Translations under genes and position numbers: made by a program
Part shown: in pieces, positions 43,528 through 52,595 of the stretch
How the letters are laid out: every line of letters starts with the position of its first letter
How positions within the stretch are numbered: position 1 is the first letter of the stretch
Notes under the pieces: model-generated
Seen by the model: the letters and a program-made list of their open reading frames with translations, nothing else
What the model was told of the DNA's origin: nothing
The model's database searches: none
Source of the DNA: Planktotalea arctica
GTDB taxonomy: Bacteria > Pseudomonadota > Alphaproteobacteria > Rhodobacterales > Rhodobacteraceae
Assembly: GCF_002105285.1 (NCBI RefSeq)
Contig: NZ_MUHR01000001.1
Location: forward strand, 1-64,000
Direction: 5' to 3'
DNA: 64,000 bases

Positions 43528-44661
43528 CTAACGGGGCAAAGGGTTGCTCGCCTTGTTATATGCGCGCCACTCAGTGATTTCGGGGTAATACATCTCGCGC
43601 CAGCGCTGAACGCGCGGGTTCATGATCCGCTTCCATAGACGTGGATAAAGCGCCGCCATCGTCATGATGGGATAGCCATAGGGCAGTTGCGGCGCGTCCG
43701 CTTCGGTGTAGTTCTGCAGTAGCGGAAAACGGCGGTCTGGCTTGTAGTGATGATCCGAATGGCGCTGCAAATTTATCAAAAGCCAGTTTGACGCCTTATG
43801 TGCCGCATTCCAGGAATGGCGCGGCTGCACATGTTCGTATTTGCCGTCCCCCAGATGCTTGCGGGTCAACCCGTAATGCTCGACGTAGTTCACCAATTCC
43901 AGCTGCCAGATCGCGACAAAAGCCTGAAAAATGAACAGCCCGAGACCAGCCCAGCCGCCCAGTATCAAGGCAAGCGCCAGCATCCCGCCTTGTAGCGCCC
44001 AATAGCGAAACAACGGGTTCGACAGGTCGGTCCATGGCAAATCCTTGCGCGCCAGCATCGCTTTTTCAGCGCCAAAGGCCGAATGCCAGCTTTCGCGCAA
44101 AACGCGTGGGAAGAAGCGGTGAAACCCCTCGCCATAGCGCGCAGTCACGGGGTCGCGCGGCGTGCCGACATAGCGGTGATGCACCAGCAAATGTTCAGAG
44201 CGGAAATGGGAATAAAGCACCATGGCGAGCAGGATATCGCCCAGCCAACGCTCGAACTTGGTCTTTTGGTGCATAAGCTCATGGCTGTAATTGATCCCGA
44301 TCGTGCCGGACCCGACGCCGACGCTGAAGAAAAGCCCGATCTTTTCCCATGTGCCCAAGTGCTCGGCTTGGCCGACGTAGTAGATCAAGCCGAAGATTGT
44401 CAGAAACTGGACCGGCACCCAAGCCGTCGTCAGCAGTTTGTACCATCTTAGATCATCGTCACTGGTTTCCGGATCAACGTTTTCTAGGTTCAAACCCGCC
44501 GCAACGTCCAAGGCCGCAAACAAATACCACGTGAGCACGGGAATGATCAAAACCCACCAGCCGCCCGTTAAGGCAGCAAGCCAGATCGCGGGAATAAGCA
44601 GGAATGACAGCCAGAAAGGTAGCGCACTTTGAAGTTTTGCAGCGGTTTGCGAAGAAATCAT
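43528..44661 (-). CDS. alkB: Alkane 1-monooxygenase (AlkB)
   Basis: 377 residues with about six membrane helices. The diiron His motifs are all present: NYSHELMHQK, HLLVHHRYVGTPRDP, NYVEHYGL and LQRHSDHHYKPDRRF. It hydroxylates the terminal carbon of medium-chain alkanes at the inner membrane using rubredoxin; no rubredoxin gene is in the window. The start overlaps the mutY stop by four bases, an unusual pairing. Confidence 0.93.
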   Translation of the reverse strand: MISSQTAAKLQSALPFWLSFLLIPAIWLAALTGGWWVLIIPVLTWYLFAALDVAAGLNLENVDPETSDDDLRWYKLLTTAWVPVQFLTIFGLIYYVGQAEHLGTWEKIGLFFSVGVGSGTIGINYSHELMHQKTKFERWLGDILLAMVLYSHFRSEHLLVHHRYVGTPRDPVTARYGEGFHRFFPRVLRESWHSAFGAEKAMLARKDLPWTDLSNPLFRYWALQGGMLALALILGGWAGLGLFIFQAFVAIWQLELVNYVEHYGLTRKHLGDGKYEHVQPRHSWNAAHKASNWLLINLQRHSDHHYKPDRRFPLLQNYTEADAPQLPYGYPIMTMAALYPRLWKRIMNPRVQRWREMYYPEITEWRAYNKASNPLPR

Positions 44662-45749
44662 CGGGTCTTGCTCCTCAGCAGGGTCGGCTCGGTCATTTTA
44701 CGTCCGCCCGTGGCTAAATCAAAGGCCTTGCGCATCACTGTGGGTAAATCAGAGGGCCGAAATTCGTTTAAGTCGACAAAATGCCCCACATCGGGTGTCC
44801 GGTCCATGGGGACGAGCGCGGTTTTCACGGTCAAGCGCAGATGGAAATGTGTGAATGTATGGCGTGCTTCGCCCTCGATCTGCTTCCATTGCGCACGGAT
44901 CGGAATCGCATCTGTGGGCGGCGTTTCGGCCCATTCGCTGCCCGGCCAGCCGAGCATACCGCCCAGCAGTCCGCTGTCGGGACGCGTTTCAAGCAGATAG
45001 GCACCGTCCACACGCTGCGCGACATAGGCGATGCCCTGTCGCACGGGCTTGGGCTTTTTCGGTGTCTTCTTGGGCAATTCCAGATGCGTTCCCGCAAGGC
45101 GCCCCTCGCAAGGGGTGCGCCACGGGCAAATTCCGCAGGCAGGGTTCTTCGGAGTGCAGATCGTCGCGCCCAGATCCATGACTGCTTGGGCATAATCGCC
45201 GGCTCGTTTGCGCGGGGTCAGAGCCTCTGCCAGCACCATCAATTCGGGTTTGGCTGCGGGTAGGGGTGTGTGAACATCGTAGAGCCGCGCCATCACGCGC
45301 TCGACATTTACATCGAGCACAGTTTCAGGCAAATCATAGGCGATAGAGGAAACTGCCGCAGCAGTGTACGGGCCGATGCCTGGCAGCTCCAAGAGTGCGG
45401 CATGGGTATTTGGAAAAACGCCGCCATGTTCATTCGCGACAACGCGCGCGCACTTGAGCAGATTGCGCGCGCGCGCATAGTAGCCAAGGCCGGCCCATTC
45501 GCCCATAACATCCGCATCCTTGGCTGCCGCCAGATCGGATACGCGGGGCCAGCGCTGCGTGAAGCGGGTGAAATAGTCCTTTACTGCTGCGACCGTGGTT
45601 TGCTGCAGCATCACTTCGCTCATCCAAATGCGATAGGGGTCTGGGCGCACGCCAGCGCGGCGGTCGGCAGGGCTGATGCGCCAGGGCATCGCGCGGGCGT
45701 GGCGATCATACCACTCCAAAAGCGTTAGGGGATCGGCACTCTCACGCAA
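44658..45749 (-). CDS. mutY: A/G-specific adenine DNA glycosylase
   Basis: 363 residues. MSEVMLQQT gives the catalytic Glu, LLELPGIGPYTAAAVSS is the helix-hairpin-helix, LDVNVERVMARL the catalytic Asp. A 4Fe-4S cluster set C-x6-C-x2-C-x5-C (CTPKNPACGICPWRTPC) follows, then a NUDIX-like C-terminal domain for 8-oxoG (GGMLGWPGSEW, FTHFHLRL). It removes A opposite 8-oxoG. Divergent from the DUF721 gene. Confidence 0.95.
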   Translation of the reverse strand: MRESADPLTLLEWYDRHARAMPWRISPADRRAGVRPDPYRIWMSEVMLQQTTVAAVKDYFTRFTQRWPRVSDLAAAKDADVMGEWAGLGYYARARNLLKCARVVANEHGGVFPNTHAALLELPGIGPYTAAAVSSIAYDLPETVLDVNVERVMARLYDVHTPLPAAKPELMVLAEALTPRKRAGDYAQAVMDLGATICTPKNPACGICPWRTPCEGRLAGTHLELPKKTPKKPKPVRQGIAYVAQRVDGAYLLETRPDSGLLGGMLGWPGSEWAETPPTDAIPIRAQWKQIEGEARHTFTHFHLRLTVKTALVPMDRTPDVGHFVDLNEFRPSDLPTVMRKAFDLATGGRKMTEPTLLRSKTR

Positions 45750-45843
45750 TGTTTATACTCTCGCTCGTTCGGTTTTGCTGGCACCCAGCGCTGCGGGCCT
45801 TAAGATAGACTGTGAGAAATAGATGCAAGGCAGGACAAACCTC

Positions 45844-46350
45844 ATGGCGCAGCGTCGCGCAACCTCGAAAGGCTTTGCTCGCACGTCGAGTCTGCTGACA
45901 CAGCGGATTCGTAAGGCGTCCGAATCGCGTGGTTTTGCACAATCGCGTCTGCTCACCCACTGGGAAGAGGTGATTGGCGCGGATACGGCTGCGATCGCGC
46001 GGCCCGTGAACGTCAGTTACGGGCGTCAGGGCTTTGGCGCGACTCTGACGATTTTGACCACTGGGGCCAACGCGCCCATGGTGGAAATGCAAAAGGAGCA
46101 AATCCGCGCCAAGGTGAACGCGGTTTACGGCTATAACGCTATCAGCCGCGTGCGCATCACGCAGACCGCGCCCACGGGTTTCGCCGAAGGGCGCGCCGTG
46201 TTCGAGCGCGCAGTGACGCCGAAGAAGCCCGAAGCTAGCGATGCAATCAAACAGGCCGCCGCGCAATCCGCAGGCGGCGTGCAAAGCAATGATTTGCGCG
46301 TTGCCCTTGAGAGGCTTGCGCAGAACGTATTACTCAAATCAAAAACCTGA
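45844..46350 (+). CDS. DUF721 (DciA-like) protein
   Basis: 168 residues from ATG 45844; an in-frame ATG at 45823 is possible. The N-terminal helical part and SRLLTHWEEVIGADTAAIARPV are the DUF721/DciA signature, with LTILTTGANAPMVEMQKEQI and RVNAVYGYNAISRVRITQT. DciA proteins load the replicative helicase in bacteria lacking DnaC; many alphaproteobacterial members are only inferred. The next gene encodes a DsbA-like protein, a common order in this group. Confidence 0.8.
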   Translation: MAQRRATSKGFARTSSLLTQRIRKASESRGFAQSRLLTHWEEVIGADTAAIARPVNVSYGRQGFGATLTILTTGANAPMVEMQKEQIRAKVNAVYGYNAISRVRITQTAPTGFAEGRAVFERAVTPKKPEASDAIKQAAAQSAGGVQSNDLRVALERLAQNVLLKSKT

Positions 46351-46361
46351 GGAGAAGCCAA

Positions 46362-46958
46362 ATGCTTCGTACCCTATTTACTGCCGCAACAGCGGTTCTA
46401 CTCAGCCTGAGCATGGCCACCGCCCAAGATGGTAAAATTCTGGACATGGTTCAGGGCGATGCGAACGCCAAAGTGGAAATTATCGAATACGCCTCCTTCA
46501 CCTGCCCGCATTGCGCGACCTTTCACGCAGGCCCCTACAAGGACCTGAAGGCGGATTACATCGATACGGGCAAAGTGAAATTCGTCTTTCGCGAAGTCTA
46601 TTTCGATCGCTACGGTCTTTGGAGTTCGATGATCGCGCGTTGCGCAGGACCGGACCGCTTTTTTGGCATGACTGATCTGATTTTCAAGGAACAATCGCTC
46701 TGGAGCCGCGCGGGTGATCCCGCAGCGATTGTTGCGGAGTTGCGCAAACTTGGCCTCAAGGGCGGCATGAGCGACGAAACGCTCGATGCGTGCCTCGAGG
46801 ATGCGGATAACGCTCAGGCGCTGGTTGCATGGTATCAGGAGAATGCAGAGCGCGACAACGTGCGCTCGACACCGTCTTTCCTAATCAACGGCGAGCCCTA
46901 TGCCAACATGAACTATGCCGAGATGTCCGCGATCATCGAAGAGAAACTGGCAGAATGA
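46362..46958 (+). CDS. DsbA-family thiol:disulfide oxidoreductase
   Basis: 198 residues. Signal peptide to about 22 (LLSLSMATAQ). Active site FTCPHC in YASFTCPHCATFH, cis-Pro loop RSTPSF. A DsbA/BdbD-type oxidant of cysteines in periplasmic proteins. GGAG upstream. The TGA overlaps the start of the CoA-transferase gene (ATGA). Confidence 0.9.
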   Translation: MLRTLFTAATAVLLSLSMATAQDGKILDMVQGDANAKVEIIEYASFTCPHCATFHAGPYKDLKADYIDTGKVKFVFREVYFDRYGLWSSMIARCAGPDRFFGMTDLIFKEQSLWSRAGDPAAIVAELRKLGLKGGMSDETLDACLEDADNAQALVAWYQENAERDNVRSTPSFLINGEPYANMNYAEMSAIIEEKLAE

Positions 46959-48070
46959 GCGCACCCCTCGCAGGATTGAAAGTCGTCGAGCTGGCGCGCA
47001 TTCTGGCTGGTCCCTGGGCTGGTCAAACGCTGTCTGATCTTGGCGCGGAAGTGATCAAGGTAGAAGCCCCGCAAGGGGACGACACCCGCCGCTGGGGTCC
47101 TCCATTCATTGAGCGCGAGGGCGACACGTCTGCCGCCTATTTCCATTCCTGCAATCGCGGCAAGAAATCAGTCACGATCGACTTTCGCACTGCTGAGGGA
47201 CAGGCGCATGTCAAAGCGCTCTTGGCTGATGCGGATATCGTGATCGAGAATTTCAAAGTCGGGGGCCTTGTGAAATACGGCCTTGATTACGCGTCTTTGA
47301 AGGATGAATTCCCGCGATTGATCTACTGCTCCATCACGGGCTTTGGCCAGACTGGCCCGTACGCACATCGCGCCGGATATGATTTTATTATCCAAGGCAT
47401 GTCCGGTTTGATGTCGATCACGGGTGAACCGGATGGCCAGCCGCAAAAGGCAGGCGTTGCAACTACGGATATCTTTACCGGTGTCTACGCTGTTGCGGGT
47501 ATTCTGGCGGCTGTGCACCAGCGTCAAACCAGTGGCAAAGGACAGCATATCGACATGTCGCTTCTGGATGTCGCAGCTGCCGTAACAGCCAATCAAGCGA
47601 TGAACTATCTGACGACGGGTGTTGCGCCCGTGCGGATGGGCAATGCCCACCCCAACCTGACGCCCTATCAGGTGTTCGATTGCGCGGACGGGCATATCAT
47701 CATCGCAACGGGTAATGATCCGCAGTACCATCGCCTGTGCGCGCTGCTTGGCATGCCCGAAATGGGATTCGAGCCGCTCTTCGCGGGGAATTCTGAACGC
47801 ATCAAGAACCGCGTCGAGATGACCCGCCGTTTGACAGAGAAAACCAGCCTTATGACCAAACTGGATCTATTAGCTGCCTGCGAAGAGCAGGGCGTTCCGG
47901 CAGGGCCGATCAACGATATGGGCGAAATGCTGGCTGACCCGCAGATCAAAGCGCGCGGTATGCAAATCGAGTTGGACGGAATTCCCGGCGTGCGCGCACC
48001 GTTTGTGTTTTCTGATGCGGAACTGGCTTTGCATCGACCCTCGCCAAAACTGGGCGAAGATAACGAATAA
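46955..48070 (+). CDS. Class III CoA-transferase (CaiB/BaiF family)
   Basis: 371 residues from ATG 46955. LAGLKVVELARILAGPWAGQTLSDLGAEVIKVE is the family N-terminus; the catalytic Asp is in VATTDIFTGVYAVAG. It moves CoA between carboxylic acids. It is translationally coupled to the DsbA-like gene, though the two are functionally unrelated. The substrate cannot be told. Confidence 0.9.
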   Translation: MSAPLAGLKVVELARILAGPWAGQTLSDLGAEVIKVEAPQGDDTRRWGPPFIEREGDTSAAYFHSCNRGKKSVTIDFRTAEGQAHVKALLADADIVIENFKVGGLVKYGLDYASLKDEFPRLIYCSITGFGQTGPYAHRAGYDFIIQGMSGLMSITGEPDGQPQKAGVATTDIFTGVYAVAGILAAVHQRQTSGKGQHIDMSLLDVAAAVTANQAMNYLTTGVAPVRMGNAHPNLTPYQVFDCADGHIIIATGNDPQYHRLCALLGMPEMGFEPLFAGNSERIKNRVEMTRRLTEKTSLMTKLDLLAACEEQGVPAGPINDMGEMLADPQIKARGMQIELDGIPGVRAPFVFSDAELALHRPSPKLGEDNE

Positions 48071-48083
48071 TGGTTTTCGAATT

Positions 48084-48190
48084 GCCTTTGGCAATCCGAT
48101 CGGAGCGAGGGGCTGGGCGCCCCTCGTGCTCGCACGTTTGATACGAGGGGCCAGCCCCTCGTGCTCCCCGCGATATTTCTGGAAAGAGGA
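48084..48190. repeat. Intergenic palindromic element, copy 2
   Basis: GCCTTTGGC then AATCCGATCGG, then two GC hairpins (GAGGGGC..GCCCCTC at 48107-48125 and 48145-48160) that can also pair with each other, GTGCTCCCCG and TTTCTGGAAAGAGGAA. The framework matches 31464-31540. Typical of the short mobile palindromes found between genes in Rhodobacteraceae. Confidence 0.75.
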
Positions 48191-48275
48191 ACCCAGCGTG
48201 TCGTTTCATGCGCTCTTGTCGGTGCGCGTCTAATCTGCCAATCAGCTCGGATTGGTCGTGCAGAGTGGGCAAGAT

Positions 48276-49445
48276 ATGAAAACCGGTCTATTTCTTTTGA
48301 GCTTAGCTTATATTCTAAGCCAGTTTTACCGCGCCTTTCTGGCAGTCATGACAGATGTTTTGGGCACGGATATCGGCGCAGCGCCGGATGATCTGGCGAT
48401 GGCATCGGGGCTTTGGTTCTTGTCCTTTGCGGCGATGCAAATTCCTGTGGGCTGGGCGCTTGATACACTTGGGCCACGGCGCACGGCGTCGTCGCTTTTG
48501 CTGATTGGCGGGGCTGGCGGCGCGCTGGTGTTCGCGCTGGCAAGCACGCCTGCACATATCAACATCGCGATGCTTTTGATCGGGATTGGCTGCTCGCCCG
48601 TGTTGATGGCCAGTTTCTTTGTGTTCGCGAGGATTTACTCGGCGGCGATGTTTGCCACGCTGGCATCCTTCATGATCGGGGTCGGTTCGTTCGGGAACCT
48701 CGCTGGGTCGGTGCCGCTGGCAATGGCGGTAGATGCGTTCGGCTGGCGCGAGACGGTGATGGTTCTGGCCGCTGTGACGGGCATTATTGCGATTGGCCTG
48801 TTCTTTGTGATCGAAGATCCTGAGCGGATCGAGAGCAGCGAAGGGGGCTCTGTTCTTACGCTTCTCAAGATGCCTGCGCTGTGGTTGATCTTTCCTTTGA
48901 TGTTCGTAAACTATGCCCCTGCAGGCGCGCTGCGTGGGTTGTGGATCGGGCCTTATGTGAGCGATGTGTTCGGTGGAAGTGCAGGGACGGCATCGCTTGT
49001 CATGGCCTGTGCAATGATTGCAGGGACGTTTGTTTACGGCCCCCTTGATCGCATTTTCGGAACGCGCAAATGGGTGGCTTTTGGCGGCAACGTAATCGGA
49101 GCGATGTTCTGTATCGCGTTGGGGCTGGGGTTTGCCACAGGCTATTGGGAGGCCGTGCTCTTGTTTGCCGCCGTCGGGTTCTTCGGCATGTCTTTCCCGC
49201 TTTTGATGGCCCATGGGCGCGCGTTTGTTCCTGCACATTTGGCGGGGCGGGGCGTCACCTTGATGAATCTGTTCGGCATCGGGGGTGTGGGCTTGATGCA
49301 GATGATATCCGGGCGCATGCACGCGACCCTGTCGGTTAGCGCAGCGGCACCCGCCGAGCCGTATCATGCAATATTCCTTTTTCTTGGCGTGCTCGTCATT
49401 ATCGGGCTTGCGATCTATGCGTTCTGTCAGGATCGGCTTGATTAA
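48276..49445 (+). CDS. MFS transporter
   Basis: 389 residues, 12 predicted membrane helices, starting MKTGLFLLSLAYILSQFYRAF. The motif between helices 2 and 3 is ALDTLGPRRTASS. No substrate-specific signature; a nearby function is not obvious. Earlier in-frame codons lie in the repeat-rich leader and are rejected. Confidence 0.85.
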   Translation: MKTGLFLLSLAYILSQFYRAFLAVMTDVLGTDIGAAPDDLAMASGLWFLSFAAMQIPVGWALDTLGPRRTASSLLLIGGAGGALVFALASTPAHINIAMLLIGIGCSPVLMASFFVFARIYSAAMFATLASFMIGVGSFGNLAGSVPLAMAVDAFGWRETVMVLAAVTGIIAIGLFFVIEDPERIESSEGGSVLTLLKMPALWLIFPLMFVNYAPAGALRGLWIGPYVSDVFGGSAGTASLVMACAMIAGTFVYGPLDRIFGTRKWVAFGGNVIGAMFCIALGLGFATGYWEAVLLFAAVGFFGMSFPLLMAHGRAFVPAHLAGRGVTLMNLFGIGGVGLMQMISGRMHATLSVSAAAPAEPYHAIFLFLGVLVIIGLAIYAFCQDRLD

Positions 49446-49559
49446 GGTCACAGCTACCGCAGTGCAGCGCATCTGCTCTTTTCCAAGAGCTCAGTTACGC
49501 GTATAGCGGCCCCGATGGCGCGCAAACGCACGCCTTCAAACCCGTAGAGGAGAGACCCG

Positions 49560-50582
49560 ATGGGGTATAAAGTCGTCGTCGTCGGTGCCACCGGAAATGT
49601 GGGCCGTGAAATGTTGAACATCCTGGATGAACGCAAGTTCCCGGTTGATGAACTTGCTGTGCTGGCAAGCCGAAAATCCATGGGCACGGAAGTGAGCTTT
49701 GGTGACAGAACATTGAAGACGAAAGACTTGGATACGTTCGATTTCACGGGCTGGGATATGGCGCTGTTTGCTGTTGGCTCTGACGCGACCAAGAAATACG
49801 CGCCCCTTGCGGCTAAGGCGGGCTGCGTTGTGATCGATAACTCGTCGCTCTATCGCTACGATCCTGACGTGCCGCTGATCGTTCCGGAGGTGAATCCAGA
49901 GGCGATTCATGGCTATTCCAAGAAGAACATTATCGCGAATCCCAACTGTTCGACTGCGCAGATGGTTGTTGCGCTAAAGCCGCTGCATGACCGTGCGCGC
50001 ATCAAGCGGGTTGTTGTCAGCACGTATCAGTCTGTTTCTGGTGCTGGAAAAGATGGTGCGGATGAGCTGTGGAATCAGACCAAGTCGATTTACAACCCGA
50101 CAGATGACAAGCCGCCACGCGTGTTCACCAAGCAGATCGCTTTCAACGTGATTCCGCATATCGACGTGTTCCTCGATAGCGGCGAGACCAAGGAAGAATG
50201 GAAGATGGTCGCAGAGACCAAGAAGATTCTTGATCCGAGCATCAAAGTGACGGCGACCTGCGTTCGTGTCCCTGTGTTTGTGGGTCATTCCGAGTCGATC
50301 AATATCGAATTCGAGGATTTCCTTGATGAAGACGAAGCCCGCGATATTCTGCGTGAAGCGCCAGGTATTATGGTTATCGACAAGCGTGAAAATGGTGGTT
50401 ACGTGACGCCCGTTGAATGCGTTGGCGATTATGCGACCTTTATTTCGCGCATCCGTCAGGACAGCACGATTGATAACGGTTTGAACCTGTGGTGCGTCTC
50501 TGACAATCTGCGCAAAGGTGCGGCTTTGAACGCGGTGCAGATTGCAGAAACGCTGGGAAATAGAGTTCTAAAAAAGGGCTGA
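49560..50582 (+). CDS. asd: Aspartate-semialdehyde dehydrogenase
   Basis: 340 residues. NADP motif VVVVGATGNVGREML, active-site Cys in ANPNCSTAQMV, then VSTYQSVSGAGKDGADEL and RVPVFVGHSESINIEF. It reduces aspartyl phosphate to aspartate semialdehyde, feeding lysine/diaminopimelate, threonine and methionine synthesis; dapD of the same pathway is at 59458. GGAG precedes the ATG. Confidence 0.95.
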   Translation: MGYKVVVVGATGNVGREMLNILDERKFPVDELAVLASRKSMGTEVSFGDRTLKTKDLDTFDFTGWDMALFAVGSDATKKYAPLAAKAGCVVIDNSSLYRYDPDVPLIVPEVNPEAIHGYSKKNIIANPNCSTAQMVVALKPLHDRARIKRVVVSTYQSVSGAGKDGADELWNQTKSIYNPTDDKPPRVFTKQIAFNVIPHIDVFLDSGETKEEWKMVAETKKILDPSIKVTATCVRVPVFVGHSESINIEFEDFLDEDEARDILREAPGIMVIDKRENGGYVTPVECVGDYATFISRIRQDSTIDNGLNLWCVSDNLRKGAALNAVQIAETLGNRVLKKG

Positions 50583-50606
50583 TCACTGCCTTTGGAAACT
50601 TGGAAG

Positions 50607-50635
50607 ACCCCGCTTGCTCGCATGGCGGGGTTTTT
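50607..50635 (+). terminator. Terminator of asd
   Basis: ACCCCGC ... GCGGGGT followed by TTTTTCG, 25 bases after the stop. Stem of seven G-C-rich pairs. Confidence 0.9.
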
Positions 50636-50714
50636 CGTTTTAGAGCTATGATATTGCATAACATCGCGCGGCGGGCTCTGATTAACGCAAATCATTTTAC
50701 TGCAAGGACATGCT

Positions 50715-51230
50715 ATGCGGGCGCTTATTGCTATCGGCTTCACACTCGCCCTGACGGGCTGCGCCACGTTATCCAAAGAGGAATGTCTCAGCGGCAACTG
50801 GGAAGAAATTGGCTTTCGCGATGGTACCAACGGCAAGACCAGCGCGTTCCTGCAAAGCCATGCGAAGGCCTGTGAAAAGACGGGCGTGCACCCTGTGCAA
50901 AGTCTGTGGGAGCAGGGCCGCCAACGCGGTTTGCCAGCTTATTGCGTGCCGTCCAAAGCGTATTCCGAGGGGCGCAGCGGGCGGTCGTTGAGTGCCGTGT
51001 GCCCTGCGGCAGAGCTGCCTGCGTTGCAGGCGGCAAACAACAAAGGTTTAGAGTACCGCGAGTACACCAGCGAGATCAGTGAAATTCAGTACCGCGTGAA
51101 CGAAATTGGGCGGATGCTCATTGCCGAGCAAGACGCAGGCAAAAGGGCGGCGCTGGTGCACGAGAACCGCTCGCTGAGCAATCGGATTAGCTTGCTAGAG
51201 CTGCGGCGCTCATTGGTTGGCTCGCTCTAA
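50715..51230 (+). CDS. DUF2799 lipoprotein
   Basis: 171 residues. The lipobox LTGC gives a lipidated Cys at 16. DUF2799 features: ECLSGNWEEIGFRDGTNGK, YCVPSKAYSEGRSGRSLSAVCP. The C-terminal 60 residues are a likely coiled coil (EISEIQYRVNEIGRMLIAEQ). Outer-membrane or periplasmic; function unknown. It converges with the PII-like gene, overlapping by four bases. Confidence 0.82.
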   Translation: MRALIAIGFTLALTGCATLSKEECLSGNWEEIGFRDGTNGKTSAFLQSHAKACEKTGVHPVQSLWEQGRQRGLPAYCVPSKAYSEGRSGRSLSAVCPAAELPALQAANNKGLEYREYTSEISEIQYRVNEIGRMLIAEQDAGKRAALVHENRSLSNRISLLELRRSLVGSL

Positions 51231-51538
51231 AACCGCTCCGCCCGAAGCACATCGCAATCGGTAATCGTCACCACCCCGATGTGCCGTTCGACGACCTCGA
51301 AGGCGGACTCCAATAGCATATCCAAGCGCTCTGGCTTAATGATGCAAATGACCTGCACCATGCCATCGCCGCGCCCGATACTGTCTTCGCGCGTCCAGTG
51401 GCCTGAGCGGCCAGAACCGCCAAACACGGGCAGTATGGAATAGCCAGACACATCCGCCGTCTCGATCGCCGCTGTAAGGCGGGAGAGCATGATTTTCTCA
51501 ATGGTGATTTCAACGCGTTTTGCTTTGTGGGTTTGCAT
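51227..51538 (-). CDS. PII-like regulator of the SbtA carrier (SbtB-like)
   Basis: 103 residues with the PII fold: RVEITIEKIMLSRLTAAIETADVSGYSILPV, a loop GGSGRSGHWTREDSIG and MVQVICIIKPERLD. In cyanobacteria SbtB binds adenyl nucleotides and regulates SbtA. The short Cys-containing tail of cyanobacterial SbtB is absent here. It lies four bases after the permease gene. Confidence 0.75.
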   Translation of the reverse strand: MQTHKAKRVEITIEKIMLSRLTAAIETADVSGYSILPVFGGSGRSGHWTREDSIGRGDGMVQVICIIKPERLDMLLESAFEVVERHIGVVTITDCDVLRAERF

Positions 51539-51542
51539 CAGA

Positions 51543-52517
51543 TCAGCCTCCGATCACGGCACTGGCAAGCGCGAGGTAGAGCGGGATGCCAATGACCAGG
51601 TTGAATGGAAAAGTCACGCCAAGCGAGAGCGTGAGATAGATGGACGGGTTTGCCTCTGGCAGTGCGACACGCATGGCGGCGGGCACTGCGATGTAGGAGG
51701 CCGATGCGCTAAGCACCATCAACAGCAATGCGGAGCCTAGGGGCAGGCCGAGCAGCAGGGCTGCGCCAAGGCCCAGTATGCTGCCGAGCAAGGGCATGAT
51801 AATGCCGAATGCCAATGCACCTGCGTCCAGCACGCCGCGGCCCTTGCGCAATCCACGTCCTGCGATGATGCCCATGTCCAACAGGAACAGGCATAGCACA
51901 CCCTTGAACGGTGCGATCACCAGTGGCGCGATTTCCTTTAGGCCCTCTTCGCCTGTGATCATGCCGATGAGGAACGCGCCGATGAGCAGGACGATTGAGC
52001 CGTTGAGCATGATTTCACGCCACAGCCCTGGCTCCATCTTGCCGCCGCCTTTGGAGCGTGTGACGAGCCAGAGTGCGGATAAGATCGCAGGCGCTTCCAT
52101 CGCCGCGGCGACCGCAACCATGTAGCCGTCATAGGCGATGCCTTGGCTTTCCAGTACAGAGGTGGCCGCAACGAATGTCACGATAGAAATAGAGCCGTAG
52201 TGCCCGGCAACTGCCGCCGCATCGAGGGCGCTAAGGCCGCTGAGCGCGCGCAGGATCATGTAGGCAAGAAGCGGGATCGCGGCAGAGAGAACAACACCTG
52301 TTAGCAGTGTCAGGCCGAGCGTGAGATCAACGCCGTGATCGGCAAGGCTGACCCCGCCTTTGAAGCCAATCGCGAACAAAAGGTAGAGCGACATGCCTTT
52401 GGCAACCGCCTCAGGGATGCTTAAATCGGATCGCACGAGTGCCGCGAACAAGCCCAGCACGAAGGAAAGAACAATTGGCGTGACCAGCGTTTCCGCTGCG
52501 AGTGAAAAGATATCCAT
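51543..52517 (-). CDS. sbtA: Sodium-dependent bicarbonate transporter (SbtA family)
   Basis: 324 residues from ATG 52517, about ten membrane helices in two inverted halves. SbtA/DUF897 traits: PIVLSFVLGLFAALVRSDLSIP, ALDAAAVAGHYGSISIVTF and SASASYIAVPAAMRVALPEANPS. It imports bicarbonate with Na+. Clustered with a PII-like gene and a carbonic anhydrase, which supports the role. Confidence 0.87.
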   Translation of the reverse strand: MDIFSLAAETLVTPIVLSFVLGLFAALVRSDLSIPEAVAKGMSLYLLFAIGFKGGVSLADHGVDLTLGLTLLTGVVLSAAIPLLAYMILRALSGLSALDAAAVAGHYGSISIVTFVAATSVLESQGIAYDGYMVAVAAAMEAPAILSALWLVTRSKGGGKMEPGLWREIMLNGSIVLLIGAFLIGMITGEEGLKEIAPLVIAPFKGVLCLFLLDMGIIAGRGLRKGRGVLDAGALAFGIIMPLLGSILGLGAALLLGLPLGSALLLMVLSASASYIAVPAAMRVALPEANPSIYLTLSLGVTFPFNLVIGIPLYLALASAVIGG

Positions 52518-52595
52518 GGGTAGCATCCCTCTTTCTGCAAATTCTGCGATGCAGCTATTTTGTCCTAAATGCAGGTTAAGCGCGCAAAAGGGAAG

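Noticed and set aside
48315-49472. 385-codon minus-strand ORF opposite the MFS gene
   Set aside because: Antisense shadow of 12 membrane helices, rich in R/H/P; the plus frame has proper MFS features.
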